From an uncultured Gemmatimonadota bacterium (GTDB lineage: Bacteria > Gemmatimonadota > Gemmatimonadetes > Gemmatimonadales > GWC2-71-9), in assembly GCA_913009915.1 (NCBI GenBank), contig CAJVYZ010000165.1:1-6564 (forward strand): DNA of 6,564 bases. The letters are read 5' to 3'. Each line of letters starts with the position of its first letter. The stretch's first letter is position 1. Made by a program: the position numbers and the translations under genes. Shown here piece by piece: positions 6,302 to 6,564 of this stretch. The notes below the pieces were generated by a model. That model had not been told where the DNA came from. It searched no databases and saw nothing but the letters and a program-made list of their open reading frames with translations.

Positions 6302-6564
6302 TGCCGCCCCCGGGCTTCCTGCAGCTGCTCAAGCCATGTCCGAATTTCTCGTTCAACGTACGCATTGGGTGGCCGCCTCTCGAAAGGGTATTGTTCGGCG
6401 AGGGCCGTGAGAAAGCGCGCCTCACCCACCCTCCTGTCGAGCACTTCAACCAATTGATCGACGCGCCTACTCCAGCGAACGTCTGCTGCAATAACGTCAT
6501 CACGGCATCTTACCGAAAGCCCGTTTGCACGATCCAACAACTCGATAACATAGAACAGATCCTT
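6289..6564 (-). CDS. unrecognised protein, C-terminal part; 5' end beyond the window
   Basis: Reading leftwards from the window edge, the frame is open for 91 residues to a TAG at 6291-6289. The visible part is charged and probably helical: FYVIELLDRANG, then RWSRRVDQLVEVLDRRVGE, RFLTALAEQY and YVEREIRTWLEQLQEARG near the end. There is no membrane segment, signal peptide or known catalytic motif. A TTG at 6540 could act as a start, but the frame continues upstream to the edge with sensible residues (KDLFYVIE), so I treat it as 5'-partial. It converges on the PP2C remnant with an 8-base overlap of the two stop regions. I do not recognise the family. Confidence 0.55.
   Translation of the reverse strand, partial: KDLFYVIELLDRANGLSVRCRDDVIAADVRWSRRVDQLVEVLDRRVGEARFLTALAEQYPFERRPPNAYVEREIRTWLEQLQEARGRQPSR

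Noticed and set aside
1..6564. tRNA, rRNA, CRISPR arrays or long direct repeats
   Set aside because: Scanning by eye found no cloverleaf, no regularly spaced repeats and no long exact duplications; the recurring GATCCC/TACGAC words are YD-repeat codons.

Overview
The window holds one very large, apparently intact RHS/YD-repeat protein gene (582-5045, +) flanked by remnants of other genes. GC content is high across much of it. The N-terminal half of the RHS protein has a layout I associate with the large RHS proteins of Gemmatimonadota: an Ig-like beta-sandwich, then a conserved block around NDDNWDRSMC, then a GRGWSVAG block before the repeats. A soil or sediment Gemmatimonadota chromosome (or metagenome contig) is my best guess. 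It rests on recalled family resemblance, not on a marker gene.

Layout. Positions 1-150 show no recognisable gene. Positions 151-618 (+) encode the first half of a sigma-54-dependent AAA+ activator domain (Walker A, GTFTGA loop, Walker B). It loses homology near 565 and runs out in a frame that overlaps the start of the RHS gene, so it looks like a truncated remnant. Positions 582-5045 encode the 1487-residue RHS protein, with no visible signal peptide and only a GTG start. Its core ends with a canonical RHS-associated core motif (DPFGL at residues 1316-1320), followed by a 167-residue variable C-terminal domain typical of a polymorphic toxin tip. Directly downstream, and touching the RHS stop through an ATGA, is a 116-126 residue gene resembling DUF6984 proteins, the natural candidate for the cognate immunity gene. 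A second ATGA at its end starts a 44-residue ORF of unknown nature.

From about 5554 to 5930 no gene is recognisable. A decayed patch follows: the N-terminal part of an IS3-type OrfA transposase with one frameshift, joined at about 6094-6108 to the last ~60 codons of a PP2C-type serine/threonine phosphatase, which also has one frameshift. Both shifts are explained by single-base deletions. The PP2C remnant converges on an unrecognised minus-strand gene entering from the right edge; the two stop codons lie inside one 18-bp palindrome.

Taken together this reads as an RHS toxin/immunity cassette in an accessory, recombination-prone region. The parts most worth following are the C-terminal toxin tip (possibly a BECR-type ribonuclease, unproven), its immunity partner, and the truncated-activator/RHS junction.
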